Below, piece after piece: positions 53,285 through 62,519 of a DNA stretch of 64,000 nucleotides. Origin of the DNA: an uncultured Robinsoniella sp. (GTDB lineage Bacteria; Bacillota; Clostridia; Lachnospirales; Lachnospiraceae); NCBI GenBank assembly GCA_900540475.1, contig UQGG01000009.1:103346-167345 (forward strand), written 5' to 3'. The notes under the pieces are model-generated. The model did not search any database and was not told where the DNA came from. It worked only from the letters and a program-made list of their open reading frames with translations. Each line of letters begins with the position of its first letter. The first letter of the stretch is position 1. Made by a program: the position numbers and the translations under genes.

Positions 53285-53333
53285 GCTAATTAACATTAGC
53301 TTTATTATAGGCTAATTTTTGTTAGCCTGTCAA
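53285..53333 (-). promoter_or_regulatory. TetR promoter with two embedded operators
   Basis: TTGACA (complement of 53328-53333) and TATAAT (complement of 53304-53309) are spaced 18 bp apart. The entire spacer is the dyad GGCTAA-CAAAAA-TTAGCC (53310-53327), and a second dyad GCTAAT-GTTA-ATTAGC (53285-53300) covers the start point. The shared half-site is GCTAA. Repressor binding would exclude RNA polymerase directly. Confidence 0.88.
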
Positions 53334-53410
53334 GAAGATATTACAGCAATTGGAGCATTTAAATGCAATAAAAATAGGGACGAATATCCAACGCCCCTAT
53401 TTCTGCTGTC

Positions 53411-54073
53411 TTAATTATAGACTGTAAATTTTTCCACTTTCAATGTATTTCGCTCTCCGTAAAACTTATCCACAACATATGATTCTAAAGACAAAGTCAT
53501 ACCTGCCCATTTTTCTAAATTCAGGTTCCTAAATGTAAATTTGCCCTTGCTATTGGATTTAATAGAAACAATCTTTTTGCCACTTGGATCTCTAAGCGCA
53601 ATCGTTGAATTTTTATTTGCAATACCAGTTATTTTCTTTGTATTCTGATTGATCTTATCAAATGCTACAGGCTGGATAAGTTTTATTGTTCTTACAATGT
53701 TTTGAAGTTTGACTGTACTTTTATACCAGTCATCATCTCTCCTCCAGCTTTGTGGTAATTTTTCATTTAATTCTTTTTCACTTAAACAATTCCACTTAAA
53801 TTCTACAACACCCAGTTCAGTATACTTATTAAGATTCGGTAAGCGTTTTAATCTGTTGCCAGTAGCATAGATAGAAGTTAATTTTTTTAAATTTTTTATT
53901 GCGCTAAGCCTTGTCAATCTATTTCCATTTAATACGATATTCTCAAGATTATCCAAATTTTTAATAGCATCTATATTTTTAATCCGATTATCCCATGCAC
54001 TTATAGACGTTAAATTCTTTAAATTTTCAACACCGGAAAAACTTGTTAGCTTATTATTATTTTTTCTGAGCAA
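53411..54073 (-). pseudogene. 3' fragment of a leucine-rich-repeat surface protein
   Basis: A 220-residue frame with four or five ~22-residue LRR units of the internalin type (LKNLTSISAWDNRI, LDNLENIVLNGNRL, LKKLTSIYATGNRL) and then a C-terminal beta-rich part (~130-220) with an FTFRNLNL/GKFTFRNL Ig-like pattern. It begins only at a TTG without a ribosome site; upstream the frame runs twelve codons to a stop. There is no signal peptide, although proteins of this type are exported, so the 5' end is missing. It is AT-rich compared with its neighbours. Confidence 0.65.
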
Positions 54074-54219
54074 ATCAATAAGATTCCTGAGTGAGTGGTG
54101 CTTTCCTCAGCTAAACCCGTAATAAAATTAAAGATTGCTTTTGTCCAGAATCTTTGCTACTGTATTCTCATTACATAAAACAAAACTTTCGTTTATTAAT
54201 AAAATATAAGGAGCAAAAT

Positions 54220-55011
54220 ATGAATAAAAAAAGTATTATTGGCGGCGGTGCAGGCGAATTAAAGAACCTGGATATGGACATTGCCACTGCCCACAAGACA
54301 AACACGAACTTTTGGGATACGATCGGAAGTGAATTTTTGGGCGCTACGGCACTGCCGTACTATGGCTCATTTGTTACAGAAGAAAAGCTGCAGTTGTTTG
54401 GTGATGTTACGAATAAAAAGTTACTGGAAATTGGCTGCGGTAACGGCCATTCCTTAAAATATATCATTGAAAAAGGAGCTGCTGAACTATGGGGCACTGA
54501 TATATCCCCCATGCAGCTGGAACGAACAAAAGAATTCCTGGCTTCAAATGAAATGGATGCGAATCTTATATGTGCTCCGATGGAAAGAGAAGGCGGTATA
54601 CCCAAACAATATTTTGATTATGTCTATTCTGTCTATGCCATCGGATGGACCACCGATTTAAATCAGACCTTTTGCAACATCTCATCTTACCTGAAAAAAG
54701 ACGGCATATTCATTTTCAGCTGGTCACATCCAATCCATAAATGTGTATCTGTGGAAAATGAGGAACTAATCTTCCGCAATTCCTATTTTGATGAGGGATG
54801 GTATTCTGTTGCCATGGCAGATAAAGAAATCATGTTATCAAACCGCAAACTCTCAACTTATGTGAATGCATTAGCAGCAAATGGATTTGTCATTGAGCAG
54901 ATGGTTGAAGAAACGGACGAAGATCTTCTGAACCCAAATTTGACGGATGATTTTAGTAAAAAAGCAAAACAGCTCCCGGTCACTTTTGTAATAAAAGCGC
55001 GGAAGCTGTAA
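54220..55011 (+). CDS. Class I SAM-dependent methyltransferase
   Basis: A 263-residue cytoplasmic methyltransferase from the ATG at 54220 (AAGGAG six bases upstream). Motif I is LLEIGCGNGHSLKYI (~66), then LWGTDISPMQLERTKEF (acidic residue binding SAM ribose) and YVYSVYAIGW. The substrate is not predictable; UbiE/Coq5-like small-molecule enzymes and drug-modifying enzymes share this core. It reads opposite to its neighbours and stands alone. Confidence 0.85.
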   Translation: MNKKSIIGGGAGELKNLDMDIATAHKTNTNFWDTIGSEFLGATALPYYGSFVTEEKLQLFGDVTNKKLLEIGCGNGHSLKYIIEKGAAELWGTDISPMQLERTKEFLASNEMDANLICAPMEREGGIPKQYFDYVYSVYAIGWTTDLNQTFCNISSYLKKDGIFIFSWSHPIHKCVSVENEELIFRNSYFDEGWYSVAMADKEIMLSNRKLSTYVNALAANGFVIEQMVEETDEDLLNPNLTDDFSKKAKQLPVTFVIKARKL

Positions 55012-55250
55012 TGCAATGTGATAACGGAAACGTCTGAATCTTCTGCAGCCTTAGGACCTCATGAAGGTTCATGTGGCAGTATAGCCATTCCGGGTCATAC
55101 TGCCCATCCTCAGACAGAACCGGTTCCGGCTCGCCGTACCTCTCCCAGGGCTTCTCCGATTTCCTTTCCTTAAATCCACATCCCAACTGTTTGCAATCGT
55201 AGCGGCTGTAGGGAAACAGGTCGGGCAGTGACTCATTTAACCTGAAGCCG
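55012..55250 (-). pseudogene. Unrecognised coding remnant
   Basis: The minus strand stays open from ~55250 through this gap, and the codon choices look protein-like (LPDLFPYSRYDCKQLGCGF, then PWERYGEPEPVLSEDGQYD, then EWLYCHMNL). Two closely spaced Cys (CKQLGC) and later Cys/His could form a small metal site. No start codon with a ribosome site and no intact 3' end are visible, and it runs into the methyltransferase end. It is probably a fragment of a mobile-element gene; family unknown. Confidence 0.35.
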
Positions 55251-55281
55251 GCGCAAGGTCAATACCTTTTTTCAACTGTCG

Positions 55282-55983
55282 TCAATTAATACGGAAACGG
55301 TATCCGGCACCCCAGACGGTTTCGATAAACTGAGTTTTTTTGAAATTCTTGCCCAATTTATCCCGCAACCGGTTAATATGTACCGTTACCGTGGCAACGT
55401 CTCCTATGGAGTCCATTCCCCATACCCGGTCAAAAAGAGTGTCCTTGGAAAAGACAATATTGGGGTTTTCAGCCATGAAAAGCAAAAGTTCAAATTCCTT
55501 ATTCACCAGTACCACTTCTTTTTCATCTAAATACACCATTCTGGATCTCGGTAAAATGGTGAGATTCTGATAAGCAATTTCATTCTCCGTCTCTTCTTTT
55601 TCTTCCTGGGAATCCAGAAGCAGATTATGGATATGGATATGAGATTTGACCCGGGCTACCAATTCTGCAGGACTGAAGGGTTTTTCCAGATAATCGTCTG
55701 CACCCAGCCCCAGCCCCCGAATTTTATCAATGTCATCTTTCTTTGCCGTCACCATAATAATCGGCAGGTGTAAAGACCGCCTAAGCTCACGGCATACATC
55801 AAAGCCTGTTTTCCCCGGAAGCATCACATCCAGCAATATGGCATCATATCCGCCGGTTTTTGCCATTTTTTCTCCTTCCCGTCCATCAAAGACAATATCT
55901 GCCTCAAACCCGTTTGCCTCCAGATAATCCCGCTCCAGCTCTGCAATCAATTCATCGTCTTCTACGATCAGTATTTTTTCCAT
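55282..55983 (-). CDS. OmpR family response regulator
   Basis: A 233-residue DNA-binding regulator from the ATG at 55981-55983 (GGGGAGG six bases upstream). The receiver domain has the acidic pair EDDE, the phosphoacceptor Asp in AILLDVMLPGKTG and the Lys in MVTAKKDD; a C-terminal winged helix (~135-233) includes TVTVHINRLRDKLG. The partner kinase gene overlaps its start by 32 bp, so they form a coupled two-component system. The target is unknown; the neighbouring MATE exporter is one candidate. Confidence 0.93.
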   Translation of the reverse strand: MEKILIVEDDELIAELERDYLEANGFEADIVFDGREGEKMAKTGGYDAILLDVMLPGKTGFDVCRELRRSLHLPIIMVTAKKDDIDKIRGLGLGADDYLEKPFSPAELVARVKSHIHIHNLLLDSQEEKEETENEIAYQNLTILPRSRMVYLDEKEVVLVNKEFELLLFMAENPNIVFSKDTLFDRVWGMDSIGDVATVTVHINRLRDKLGKNFKKTQFIETVWGAGYRFRIN

Positions 55984-57478
55984 CAATATCCTCCCCTGCA
56001 ACCGGCAAATGGATAATTATCGCCAGTCCTTCCCTGTTTTCTGCCTGCACATTACCACCGTGCCCAAGAATAATCTCTTTAACCACTGCCAGTCCAATAC
56101 CGCTTCCTTTTTCTGACTTGGTCCTTGCATCATCCACCCGGTAAAAACTGTCAAATATCTGTTCCAGGCTCTCTCCTGGCACCCCTGGTCCGTCATCCTG
56201 AAATACCAATTCAATATCCGTTCCAGTTAAAGTACGTTTCAATGATATCTGAATCCGCGATTTTTCAGAGATGCGGTACTTGACTGTGTTCGTAAACAAA
56301 TTGTCAAATACCCGCTTAAATTCCTCCCGGTCAATCTGTACCGGAAATGTCTCTTTTCCATACATAAACTCTATCTCAACCTGGTTGTGCTCTGCATCAG
56401 GCCTGCAGGTTTCCAGGTATTGCTCTACAAATTCTTTGAAATCCCCTTCCTCCATGCGGTACCGAAAACCATTATCCAGCCTGCTGTACTCGGAAAGGCT
56501 GTCTACCAGGCTTACAAGATTTCCTGTTCTGGTCTTAATCGCCTGCAAATAGCGCATTCTCTTTTCCGGAGTATCTGCTATTCCATCCATCAGTCCGTCC
56601 AGATAACCAATGATGGACGTCAAAGGTGTCCTTAAATCATGGGAGATGCCCGTAATGAGAGAACGTCTGCGCTTTTCATCTCTCAGGCGCTGGTCTACAG
56701 ACTCTTTCAGATATACACGCATCTCGTCAAAATCTCTGCATACTTCCCCAAACTCATCTTTATTCTGGCTTTTCATATTGGTATCCAGATTTCCTTCCCG
56801 GATTTCTTTTGTCGCCATACTCAGCCTGCCCAGCGGTTTCAGGATACTTCTTGAAATCCACCAGGATGAGATCCCATTTACAAAAAGTGTCAGTATTACA
56901 AAGAAAATGATAATTCCATACAAGTACTTTAGGATATAATTCTTCAGATAATTAACCACACCCTCATCTGTCTTCTGGCGGTGGACTGCTGTAATGCAGA
57001 AAACTTTCTCGCCGTGGTAAAATGTGTTCTTGATGACAGAAACCTCATGCCTGCTGGCAGTCAGTGTCTTAGCCGTATCAATTGCATCCCCCGCCACAGA
57101 ACGCGCTGCCTGCATATCCTCTTCCGTAAGGTTGGAGTAAATTAGTTTTTCATTTTTTGTTATCATAAACTGGTATCCCATCCCGGACAATTTATTTTCC
57201 AGATGATACATTTCGTCACTTCTTTTAATTTCCCCTGATGTATTCGTGTGTACCCCCTGCCCCCAGTTGTTCTCCCACAGCTCCTGCTGATATGTGTAAA
57301 TCATGCTCTGGGCAAACTGTATGCTGTTTTCATCGCTGTACATGGCCTCCAGTGTGTACCAGAAACTTCCAAGTGATGTGTGCAGACAGACGTTGATTAC
57401 GATTGCCGTGAATAATATCGGTATCAGGACCATCATAATATTGGAAAGCCTGATTTTTTTCTTGATTGTCAATGCCAT
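55952..57478 (-). CDS. Membrane sensor histidine kinase
   Basis: A 508-residue kinase: helix 1 (~12-32), an extracellular sensor (~33-175), helix 2 (~180-205), HAMP (~205-260), then the H box ISHDLRTPLTSIIGYLDGL (His ~281), N box FDNLFTNTVKYR, and ATP-lid motifs QDDGPGVP and GSGIGLAVVKEI. The full-length layout suggests it is functional. AAGGAG precedes the ATG. A promoter lies at 57594-57623. The sensor region has no family I recognise. Confidence 0.93.
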   Translation of the reverse strand: MALTIKKKIRLSNIMMVLIPILFTAIVINVCLHTSLGSFWYTLEAMYSDENSIQFAQSMIYTYQQELWENNWGQGVHTNTSGEIKRSDEMYHLENKLSGMGYQFMITKNEKLIYSNLTEEDMQAARSVAGDAIDTAKTLTASRHEVSVIKNTFYHGEKVFCITAVHRQKTDEGVVNYLKNYILKYLYGIIIFFVILTLFVNGISSWWISRSILKPLGRLSMATKEIREGNLDTNMKSQNKDEFGEVCRDFDEMRVYLKESVDQRLRDEKRRRSLITGISHDLRTPLTSIIGYLDGLMDGIADTPEKRMRYLQAIKTRTGNLVSLVDSLSEYSRLDNGFRYRMEEGDFKEFVEQYLETCRPDAEHNQVEIEFMYGKETFPVQIDREEFKRVFDNLFTNTVKYRISEKSRIQISLKRTLTGTDIELVFQDDGPGVPGESLEQIFDSFYRVDDARTKSEKGSGIGLAVVKEIILGHGGNVQAENREGLAIIIHLPVAGEDIDGKNTDRRRR

Positions 57479-57593
57479 GCACTCCTTTATCCCTGAACGA
57501 GAAATTCCTCAATGGCGACCTGGTCACACCCTGCATCCTTCAGATTTTGTACCGCACCGTGTTTTGACCAAAATGTATTCTTTGTTCAGATAT

Positions 57594-57623
57594 AGTATAA
57601 TTGGATGAGGTCAATAATAGCAA
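57594..57623 (-). promoter_or_regulatory. Promoter of the two-component system
   Basis: TTGCTA (complement of 57618-57623), 18 bp, TATACT (complement of 57594-57599). The start point would be ~57587, about 110 nt before the kinase ATG. Confidence 0.55.
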
Positions 57624-57711
57624 ATACTTATATTTAATATATTTGTATAATTAAAACCTATTATAGTAATTTACACCCACTACCACCGGTTAATTGAAAT
57701 CCTTACTCTCC

Positions 57712-57825
57712 TCACCGGTTTCCGGATCCACTATATGACGGTTCAGGCTGCATTTCCAGCTGAGTTTCCTGCTCACTTTCCGTCTCTGACTGTTTTTCAT
57801 CGGCTATGATTTCTCTTTGTGAAAT
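57712..57825 (-). pseudogene. Short coding-like remnant
   Basis: In the 57479-57831 gap, the minus strand has a ~37-codon open stretch ending at TGA 57712-57714 (acidic, Gln/Glu-rich: DEKQSETESEQETQLEM then QPEPSYSGSGNR). It has no start or ribosome site. It may be the tail of a lost gene; chance is also possible. Apart from the promoter at 57594-57623, the gap holds nothing else I can name. Confidence 0.25.
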
Positions 57826-57831
57826 GAAATC

Positions 57832-59157
57832 CTATATGACATGAATCTTTTTCCAGCGCCCCGTTTTATACCTCACCGTAAACGCAACAGAGCGAGCCAG
57901 CCAATCCATGCCCATTGCGATCCACACACCGATAATGCCCATGTGACATACGATTCCCAAAAAGACGGCTGTGCCAAGCCGGAAGACCAGCATGGAGCCA
58001 ATTCCAATAAACATGGTAATCTTCACATCTCCGGACGCTCGCAGGCTGTTTGGCAGATTAAAAGAGGTTGGATGGAGCAGAAAAGCGAATGAGTTATGCA
58101 GCACGACTAAGATACAGCTGAGACGCCATGTCTCATCTGACAGGATATAAAAGCCATGTATCACCGGCAGTAAAAGACAGACAAAAAGCCCCAGAAGCCC
58201 TGTCGCGGCGTAAGAAATTTTCATAAGTTTTTTCGTGTATTTTTCTGCCTCCACAGGTTTCTCGGCTCCCATGCACTGCCCAACTACTGGAACTATAGCA
58301 AGGTTAATCGCATTTACTACAAGGATGGCAACTTGGTCGATACTGTTAGCAACTCCGTTGGCGGCAATCTGATACGTTCCGAATAATGCCACGATGCTGG
58401 TCACCAAAACCTTTCCCAGTGCAAACAACCCATTTTCTATCCCATTTGGAACTGCGATTTTCAAAATCCTGCAGATCAGCTCCTGATTCCAAACCAGAAT
58501 TTCTTTCCACCGTACCGACACCGGATTTCTCTTATTGAAGGTCATGATGAACATAATGAGTGCCCCTGCCATCCGGGAAATCAATGTAGGCACCGCAACT
58601 CCTGCCACACCTGCATGCAGTATGAAAATCCCTATGGTATTTCCTACAATATTAATGATATTCACCAGAATGGATACATACATAGTGACATTCGTTTTCT
58701 GCATGGAACGGAAGACGGCTGTTGATGAATTATAGATTCCCAAAAAAGGAAATGAGAGCGCCGTAATGACAAAATACGTAATGGCTGCTGTTCTTACATC
58801 TCCATCAACTGCACCAAACAATGCGTCTATAATCCCTTTATGGAAGCAGAGGCTGATACACATAATTACGGCTGATGCCAGAACGGTAACGGTAAGAAGC
58901 TGGCTTGCACAGCGGTTGGCATTATCGGAATTTTTTTTTCCCAGATATTGGGACACAATTACCGCACCTCCTGTGTCAATTGCAGATAGCATCACAATGA
59001 TCAGATAATTTACCATATCTACCAGAGCCACCCCTGATACAGCAGCTTCTCCCGCATAGGAAACCATCATAGTATCCGCCATCCCTACCAGCATCACAAG
59101 TGACTGCTCAACAACAAGGGGATAAATTAATTTTTTCAGTTCCTGATTTGTAAACAT
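57832..59157 (-). CDS. MATE family efflux transporter
   Basis: A 441-residue membrane protein with twelve helices in two similar halves. Characteristic stretches are LVMLVGMADTMMVSYAGEAAVSGVAL (~20-45), QYLGKKNSDNANRCASQLL and, in the second half, QIAANGVANSIDQVAILVVNAINLAIVPVVGQCMGA. Such proteins export cationic drugs or metabolites using a sodium or proton gradient. TAGGAG lies eight bases before the ATG. A 59-residue ORF ends 15 bp upstream on the same strand and is probably co-transcribed. Confidence 0.92.
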   Translation of the reverse strand: MFTNQELKKLIYPLVVEQSLVMLVGMADTMMVSYAGEAAVSGVALVDMVNYLIIVMLSAIDTGGAVIVSQYLGKKNSDNANRCASQLLTVTVLASAVIMCISLCFHKGIIDALFGAVDGDVRTAAITYFVITALSFPFLGIYNSSTAVFRSMQKTNVTMYVSILVNIINIVGNTIGIFILHAGVAGVAVPTLISRMAGALIMFIMTFNKRNPVSVRWKEILVWNQELICRILKIAVPNGIENGLFALGKVLVTSIVALFGTYQIAANGVANSIDQVAILVVNAINLAIVPVVGQCMGAEKPVEAEKYTKKLMKISYAATGLLGLFVCLLLPVIHGFYILSDETWRLSCILVVLHNSFAFLLHPTSFNLPNSLRASGDVKITMFIGIGSMLVFRLGTAVFLGIVCHMGIIGVWIAMGMDWLARSVAFTVRYKTGRWKKIHVI

Positions 59158-59172
59158 GAATCTTACTCCTAT

Positions 59173-59352
59173 CTACATTTTTTCTAAACCACTTTTACCG
59201 GGCCAGATATCTGCATTTTCCTCCGGCATAACCTGATCCAAAATCCGAAATCTGCTTTTCCAGCTCTTTTCCGCCAAAAATCCCATTGTTTTGTAATACT
59301 CCAAATCGACAGTCCTGATATGCAGTTTTTCGCTCGCCTCCTGTTTTGTCAC
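59173..59352 (-). CDS. 59-residue small protein upstream of the MATE gene
   Basis: GTG start at 59350-59352 with GGAGG exactly seven bases upstream, stop TAG at 59173-59175. The predicted protein is soluble and rich in Lys, Glu, Tyr and Trp (TKQEASEKLHIRTVDLEYY then FLAEKSWKSRFRILDQ), with no membrane helix. The quality of its ribosome site and codon use argue that it is real. It lies 15 bp from the transporter ATG, so a regulatory or partner role is possible. I do not recognise a family. Confidence 0.55.
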   Translation of the reverse strand: MTKQEASEKLHIRTVDLEYYKTMGFLAEKSWKSRFRILDQVMPEENADIWPGKSGLEKM

Positions 59353-59415
59353 GTTAACACCTCCTGTATTTTTCTTCAGACAGTCCGACGCAGGCTGCCT
59401 GCCTAAAATCTAAGC

Positions 59416-59463
59416 ATAAAAAATGTAAGTGTAAAAAGGAGCGTTTCCCTTTACACTTACATT
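59416..59463 (-). terminator. Terminator after the LysR gene
   Basis: A perfect 14-bp stem (59422-59435 with 59450-59463; AATGTAAGTGTAAA/TTTACACTTACATT) is followed on the minus strand by TTTTTT. It should stop leftward transcription from the LysR gene before the small ORF and MATE gene. Confidence 0.85.
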
Positions 59464-59568
59464 ATAATTTCTGTTCTTTGATATGTCTAATACCTAGTTT
59501 TCATGCCAAACCTATGCTTTTAAAGCATGTTTTCAATCCAGCTTTACCTTTACATAGGTAACTGGGTC

Positions 59569-60459
59569 CTAACTGGGTCTTTGCACCAAACATTTTCTGA
59601 TATGCTCTATAAACTTTGCGGTTGCTTTTCCAAAAGGCTGTCTGCCTTTCCATGCCAGTACACTTGTTGACGTCAGTTCTGGATAAATGGGTCTGCAGCA
59701 GATCTTTTCCTGATCCAAGAAAGGAATAGATCCTTCAATGACCAGAGAATATCCAAGTCCTGCCTGCACCATCATCGCTGCATTTGTGCTCAGATTGCTG
59801 GTAAATAAAATGTGAAGATTTCCGTAATGATCCCCGAACCAGCTTGCAAGTTCGCTTTTCACTCCTGGTCTTCTTGCCATGATGATGGGATGCCCAGCAA
59901 GCTGTTCGGCTGTAACGTACTCATGTTGGGCAAGGGGACCATCCGGACGCATCAGCACCACCCATCTTTCCTTTATGGGAAGACGGATATAATCGTATTT
60001 TTCCATATCCATGGGCTCCAATAATAACCCGATGTCAGTCAGTCCATTATCAATCCGATCTTTGATCTGATCCGCATTGGCTGTAAATATATCATACGTC
60101 ACCTGAGGGTATTGCTGGTGGAAGGTCCGGATCATTTCTGATAAAATACTGACCGAGGCAAGTTCCCCGCATCCTATGGAGACCTCACCCTCCACCATCT
60201 CCTCCTGCACAGCCAGCTCTTTCATGGTAATATCCATGAGTTCGATAATCTCTTCTGCCCTGCGGCGCAGGAGAATTCCCTCGTTGGTCAGCGAAATCTT
60301 CCGGGTTCCCCTGTCAAACAGCTTTACCCCGGCTTCCTCCTCCAGCTGAACCAGCTGACGGCTTAATGTCGGCTGGGTAATGTGGAGGACTGCCGCCGCT
60401 TTTGATATGCTCTCTTCCCTTACAACGACCAGAAAATAGCGCAAAACTCTTACTTCCAA
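59569..60459 (-). CDS. LysR family transcriptional regulator
   Basis: A 296-residue activator/repressor. The N-terminal winged helix-turn-helix is ESISKAAAVLHITQPTLSRQL (helix region ~17-37) with LEEEAGVKLFDRGTRKISLT; the effector domain follows (VSIGCGELASVSILSEMIRTF; GLTDIGLLLEPMD). The start is TTG with GGAGG seven bases upstream. It is followed by its own terminator, so the target may be elsewhere. The esterase gene lies ~200 bp upstream on the same strand. Confidence 0.92.
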   Translation of the reverse strand: MEVRVLRYFLVVVREESISKAAAVLHITQPTLSRQLVQLEEEAGVKLFDRGTRKISLTNEGILLRRRAEEIIELMDITMKELAVQEEMVEGEVSIGCGELASVSILSEMIRTFHQQYPQVTYDIFTANADQIKDRIDNGLTDIGLLLEPMDMEKYDYIRLPIKERWVVLMRPDGPLAQHEYVTAEQLAGHPIIMARRPGVKSELASWFGDHYGNLHILFTSNLSTNAAMMVQAGLGYSLVIEGSIPFLDQEKICCRPIYPELTSTSVLAWKGRQPFGKATAKFIEHIRKCLVQRPS

Positions 60460-60662
60460 AAGTGCACCTCCGTCCTTATCTAAATCCTTTTTATACCTTT
60501 ATGTTAGCAAAAAAACAGGCAGGAGTAAAGGAATAATCCGGTTCATTCCATTTTTGTCATTCCATTTCCAGACTGTCTATCCATTCTCCTACTAAAACCG
60601 TACTATAGGCTGCCATAGATATATACGGTGATTGATTTAGAAAATCCGGCTCAGGTAAGGCT

Positions 60663-61517
60663 TTAAACAGAGTGCAGCGTAATAAAATCAGCTATCAGGC
60701 GAAGTGCTTTCGCAGTATCTTCTCCCGGTTTCAATGTAAAGCCATGTTCCGCCTTTGGGAAATCATGTAAAGCAGTGGTCACACCGGTTTGTCTGAGCAG
60801 ATCGGCATATCCCACGGCTTCATCATGAAGGGAATCCTGACCAGCGGCGATGATCAAAGCAGGCGGAAGTCCGAACAGCATCTCTTCGGTGGCAAGCAAA
60901 GGCGACACCAGCGGATTTCTTACTTGTTCTGCGCTAACATAAGCAGCATCAAACATTGCTGCCATTTTGGGATCGACTGCTCCCTTGGGCGCTGGCTTAT
61001 CAAAAGGGCTTGTGGATAAGTCCAAAGGCGGATAATCAAGAACCTGATAGCGCGGCCAGGGACGCTGATCCTGTTTTGCACGGATACAGATTGCCGCCGC
61101 TAAATTAGCACCGGCGCTGTGACCGCCGATACCTATCCCGGTACGGTCTATTCTCAATTCATCGGCATGCTCATAGTAATAGGAAACTATTTCATATACG
61201 GCGTCAAGCGCACTTGGAAAGGGATGGTCCGGCGCTTTTGGATAATCAATACTGATAATTTTCACATTGGTGTTATCCAGTAAATAATTATTAATAGTTT
61301 CATCTGAGTCCGCATTCATCAGTACAAAACCGCCGCCATGCATATCAATAAATAATGGTTTTATCTGTTGGTCTTTAAAACCATATTCCAGAATGCGAAT
61401 ATTACCTTGCGATGTTTGCACATATCGTATATCAGCTTTCGTTTTACCCTTTAATTTCATTAGCATTCCAACTGTGAACTGCATACGTTTCGCTTTACGG
61501 TAATCTTTTTTGTACAT
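60663..61517 (-). CDS. Alpha/beta-hydrolase (HSL-type esterase/lipase)
   Basis: A 284-residue cytoplasmic hydrolase. The oxyanion-hole motif is DMHGGGFVL (~70), the nucleophile elbow GIGGHSAGANLAA (Ser ~137), the acid probably the Asp in AAGQDSLHDE (~235) and the His in KAEHGFTL (~262). The HGGG plus GxSxG set defines the hormone-sensitive-lipase family acting on short acyl esters. GGAGG lies ten bases before the ATG. The truncated PadR gene lies ~90 bp upstream, and in intact form may have regulated it. Confidence 0.88.
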   Translation of the reverse strand: MYKKDYRKAKRMQFTVGMLMKLKGKTKADIRYVQTSQGNIRILEYGFKDQQIKPLFIDMHGGGFVLMNADSDETINNYLLDNTNVKIISIDYPKAPDHPFPSALDAVYEIVSYYYEHADELRIDRTGIGIGGHSAGANLAAAICIRAKQDQRPWPRYQVLDYPPLDLSTSPFDKPAPKGAVDPKMAAMFDAAYVSAEQVRNPLVSPLLATEEMLFGLPPALIIAAGQDSLHDEAVGYADLLRQTGVTTALHDFPKAEHGFTLKPGEDTAKALRLIADFITLHSV

Positions 61518-61606
61518 ATCTATTTTACCTCCGCCAGGATTTTGTTGTTTCTCTGATACCGTTGATCCGCCAGACCGCGATGGCGCAGCGTCGGATTAGA
61601 TAGCGC

Positions 61607-62053
61607 TTAAGATAATAGATCCCGAACCCAGTTACACCACTCTATGCCTGATTTCGCATCGGAAACAACTTTGCTGAGCAGTATATACATGCCAAAGTCT
61701 TCAGATTCCCGGAGGTCTTTTTCACTTGTGCCGGAACTTTTCATACGGGCTAAAGTTTCAGAATATTCGCTAAGCTGTTTCTGATAACGAGTTTCCATCT
61801 CATCAAGCAGCCAGTTGGCAGTTTTTTGATCCAAAACCTGAATGCAGCTTAATTTTAACATCATCTCGTCCTTAATGACGGCAGGACCAGCAGGTTTATA
61901 CATCCAGTCAACCAATTTATCGAACCCCTTTTCCGTAATGGTGTATATTTTTTTATCAGGTTTCCCACTTTGTTCCATCACATCACAGCTGATATATTCT
62001 GCTTCTAATAGCTGTGAAAGTAACGGGTAGATGGTACGACGGGTTATGCGACC
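61607..62053 (-). pseudogene. PadR family regulator, 5' end missing
   Basis: The frame is open from 62053 to the stop at 61607 and contains the second half of the PadR winged helix (TRRTIYPLLSQLLEAEYIS, then KIYTITEKGFDKLVDW) and a C-terminal vir-like dimer domain of ~110 residues. The first ~40 residues, including helix 1 and a start codon, are absent: the frame meets TGA at 62054-62056, where the sequence changes into the gene on the other strand. An internal ATG at 61979-61981 would give only the dimer domain. DNA binding should be lost. Confidence 0.75.
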
Positions 62054-62055
62054 TC

Positions 62056-62436
62056 ATGGCCATTGATTTTAACCGGGTATCCGGGTCAACAAAATGGAAA
62101 CACATGTCAAAAGAAATGTACAGGGATATGTCGCGGCGATGGAATGAGGCGTTTATTGATTCGAAATGGGAACTTATTGATGTACTCGAAAATGGTAATA
62201 CGATTGTAGCTGAGTTTTTTGAATGCGGCAAGTTTGTTAAGCCATATGCAATCAATGACAACCATGTTATTCAGCCGAATGGTAAGGAATATACGGCCAG
62301 AGCAACAGTATGGTTTACCTTTAATCAATTAGGCCAGATTCATACCTATCGATATTATTCAGATGGCGGCTTTGGTGCGGCATATGGCGATGTTATTGCT
62401 GCTAGTGGCCGTAAAGAACTAAGTACTCCTATTTAA
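62056..62436 (+). pseudogene. NTF2/SnoaL-like protein, probably 5'-truncated
   Basis: From the ATG at 62056 the frame gives 126 residues with an NTF2/SnoaL-like pattern (MSRRWNEAFIDSKWELIDVL, GNTIVAEFFECGKFV, GKEYTARATVWFTFNQLGQI, TYRYYSDGGFG), a fold used by small isomerases, hydrolases and binding proteins. It abuts the broken PadR gene head to head with no room for a promoter or ribosome site, so the 5' end has probably been lost with that of PadR. Confidence 0.6.
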
Positions 62437-62519
62437 GCAGTCAATTTCTAATACCGGCAGGAAAAGATTTACATGACAATAGATGAGGTAAGTAATTCGC
62501 AGCCGATACCCGACAAAAA

